A DNA stretch of 52,532 nucleotides from Candidatus Omnitrophota bacterium (GTDB lineage: Bacteria; Omnitrophota; Gorgyraeia; Tantalellales; Tantalellaceae): positions 1 through 52,532 of the forward strand of contig JADGBR010000025.1 of the NCBI GenBank assembly GCA_015231405.1. The letters run 5' to 3'. Numbering within the stretch: the stretch's first letter is position 1; every line of letters starts with the position of its first letter. Below, one piece after another: positions 52,427 through 52,532 of this stretch. The position numbers and the translations under genes were made by a program. The notes under the pieces were generated by a model that was given only the letters and a program-made list of their open reading frames with translations, had not been told where the DNA came from and did not search any database.

Positions 52427-52532
52427 CTAGTGCAACACCTTATTCTGCTACTATAGCAGGAAAGGAGTTGTATATGGCTAAGTATAACCGGCTTAATATG
52501 TTAGAACGTGAAGAATTAAGTCGTCAACTAGC
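52427..52532 (+). mobile_element. Left end of an IS30-family insertion sequence
   Basis: Begins with CTAGTGCAACACCT, identical to the end of the remnant at 36089. CTGCTACTATAGCAG forms a small hairpin before the transposase gene. The right end is outside the window. Confidence 0.82.
52474..52532 (+). CDS. IS30-family transposase, N-terminus only
   Basis: AAAGGAG precedes the ATG. The 19 visible codons read MAKYNRLNMLEREELSRQL, the typical start of IS30 transposases (leading HTH). The rest lies beyond the window edge. Confidence 0.85.
   Translation, partial: MAKYNRLNMLEREELSRQL

Overview
The window looks like a chromosomal piece of an uncultivated Gram-negative bacterium, most likely Candidatus Omnitrophota (OP3). 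This is inferred from gene style, not from a marker gene: very large multidomain proteins of unclear function, an outer-membrane barrel protein, secreted lipoproteins, a zinc-ribbon/pseudopilin fusion, a 2,921-residue NdvB-type glucan synthase, and many short palindromic repeats. Base composition is mid-range, and most genes lie on the + strand.

Bases 1-10.9 kb hold the 3' part of a giant protein gene (apparently frameshifted near base 505) with a duplicated HExxH domain. A nucleotidyltransferase-like/phosphomannomutase fusion and a ManA-type mannose-6-phosphate isomerase follow. Bases 10.9-20.7 kb form a mannoside-use locus: two ABC permeases, a secreted discoidin-GH113 mannanase, two carbohydrate-binding-like exported proteins, a membrane-anchored GH113, a ROK regulator, a solute-binding lipoprotein and a GH130 enzyme. 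With the upstream mutase and isomerase this makes a plausible route: mannan -> mannooligosaccharides -> uptake -> Man-1-P -> Man-6-P -> Fru-6-P. The ABC ATPase is not in the window.

Bases 20.8-26.6 kb hold a convergent outer-membrane protein gene, the zinc-ribbon/pseudopilin gene, a MITE-like element with 27-bp inverted ends and a 9-bp target duplication, a family 2 glycosyltransferase, a YdjC/ChbG-type deacetylase, tRNA-Leu(CAG), smpB and ssrA (tmRNA).

Downstream of ssrA, to about 34.5 kb, is a tandem array of small islands. Each is bounded by a copy of the tmRNA 3' end plus its terminator and by GTGCCCA direct repeats, and no integrase gene is present. Cargo: (I) Fic protein + class D beta-lactamase; (II) HigBA-type toxin-antitoxin; (III) a second toxin-antitoxin pair + an SF1 helicase fused to a VSR/DUF2726-like nuclease (candidate defence protein). 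Degenerate tail copies recur near 40.1 and 51.4 kb, so much of 26.6-51.5 kb may be accessory DNA.

Bases 34.6-52.5 kb carry redox and metal genes (DUF6132 membrane protein, peroxiredoxin, desulforedoxin-like protein, low-affinity iron permease-like protein, Cys-rich protein with an FMN azoreductase, iron-sulfur flavoprotein). They also carry an NhaR-like LysR regulator divergent from a DUF4914 P-loop protein and a gamma-carbonic anhydrase, the NdvB-type synthase, and IS30 fragments. Three redox/iron promoters share one box directly upstream of the -35 element. Four genes have their start codon 7-8 nt after the -10 hexamer, which predicts leaderless mRNAs.
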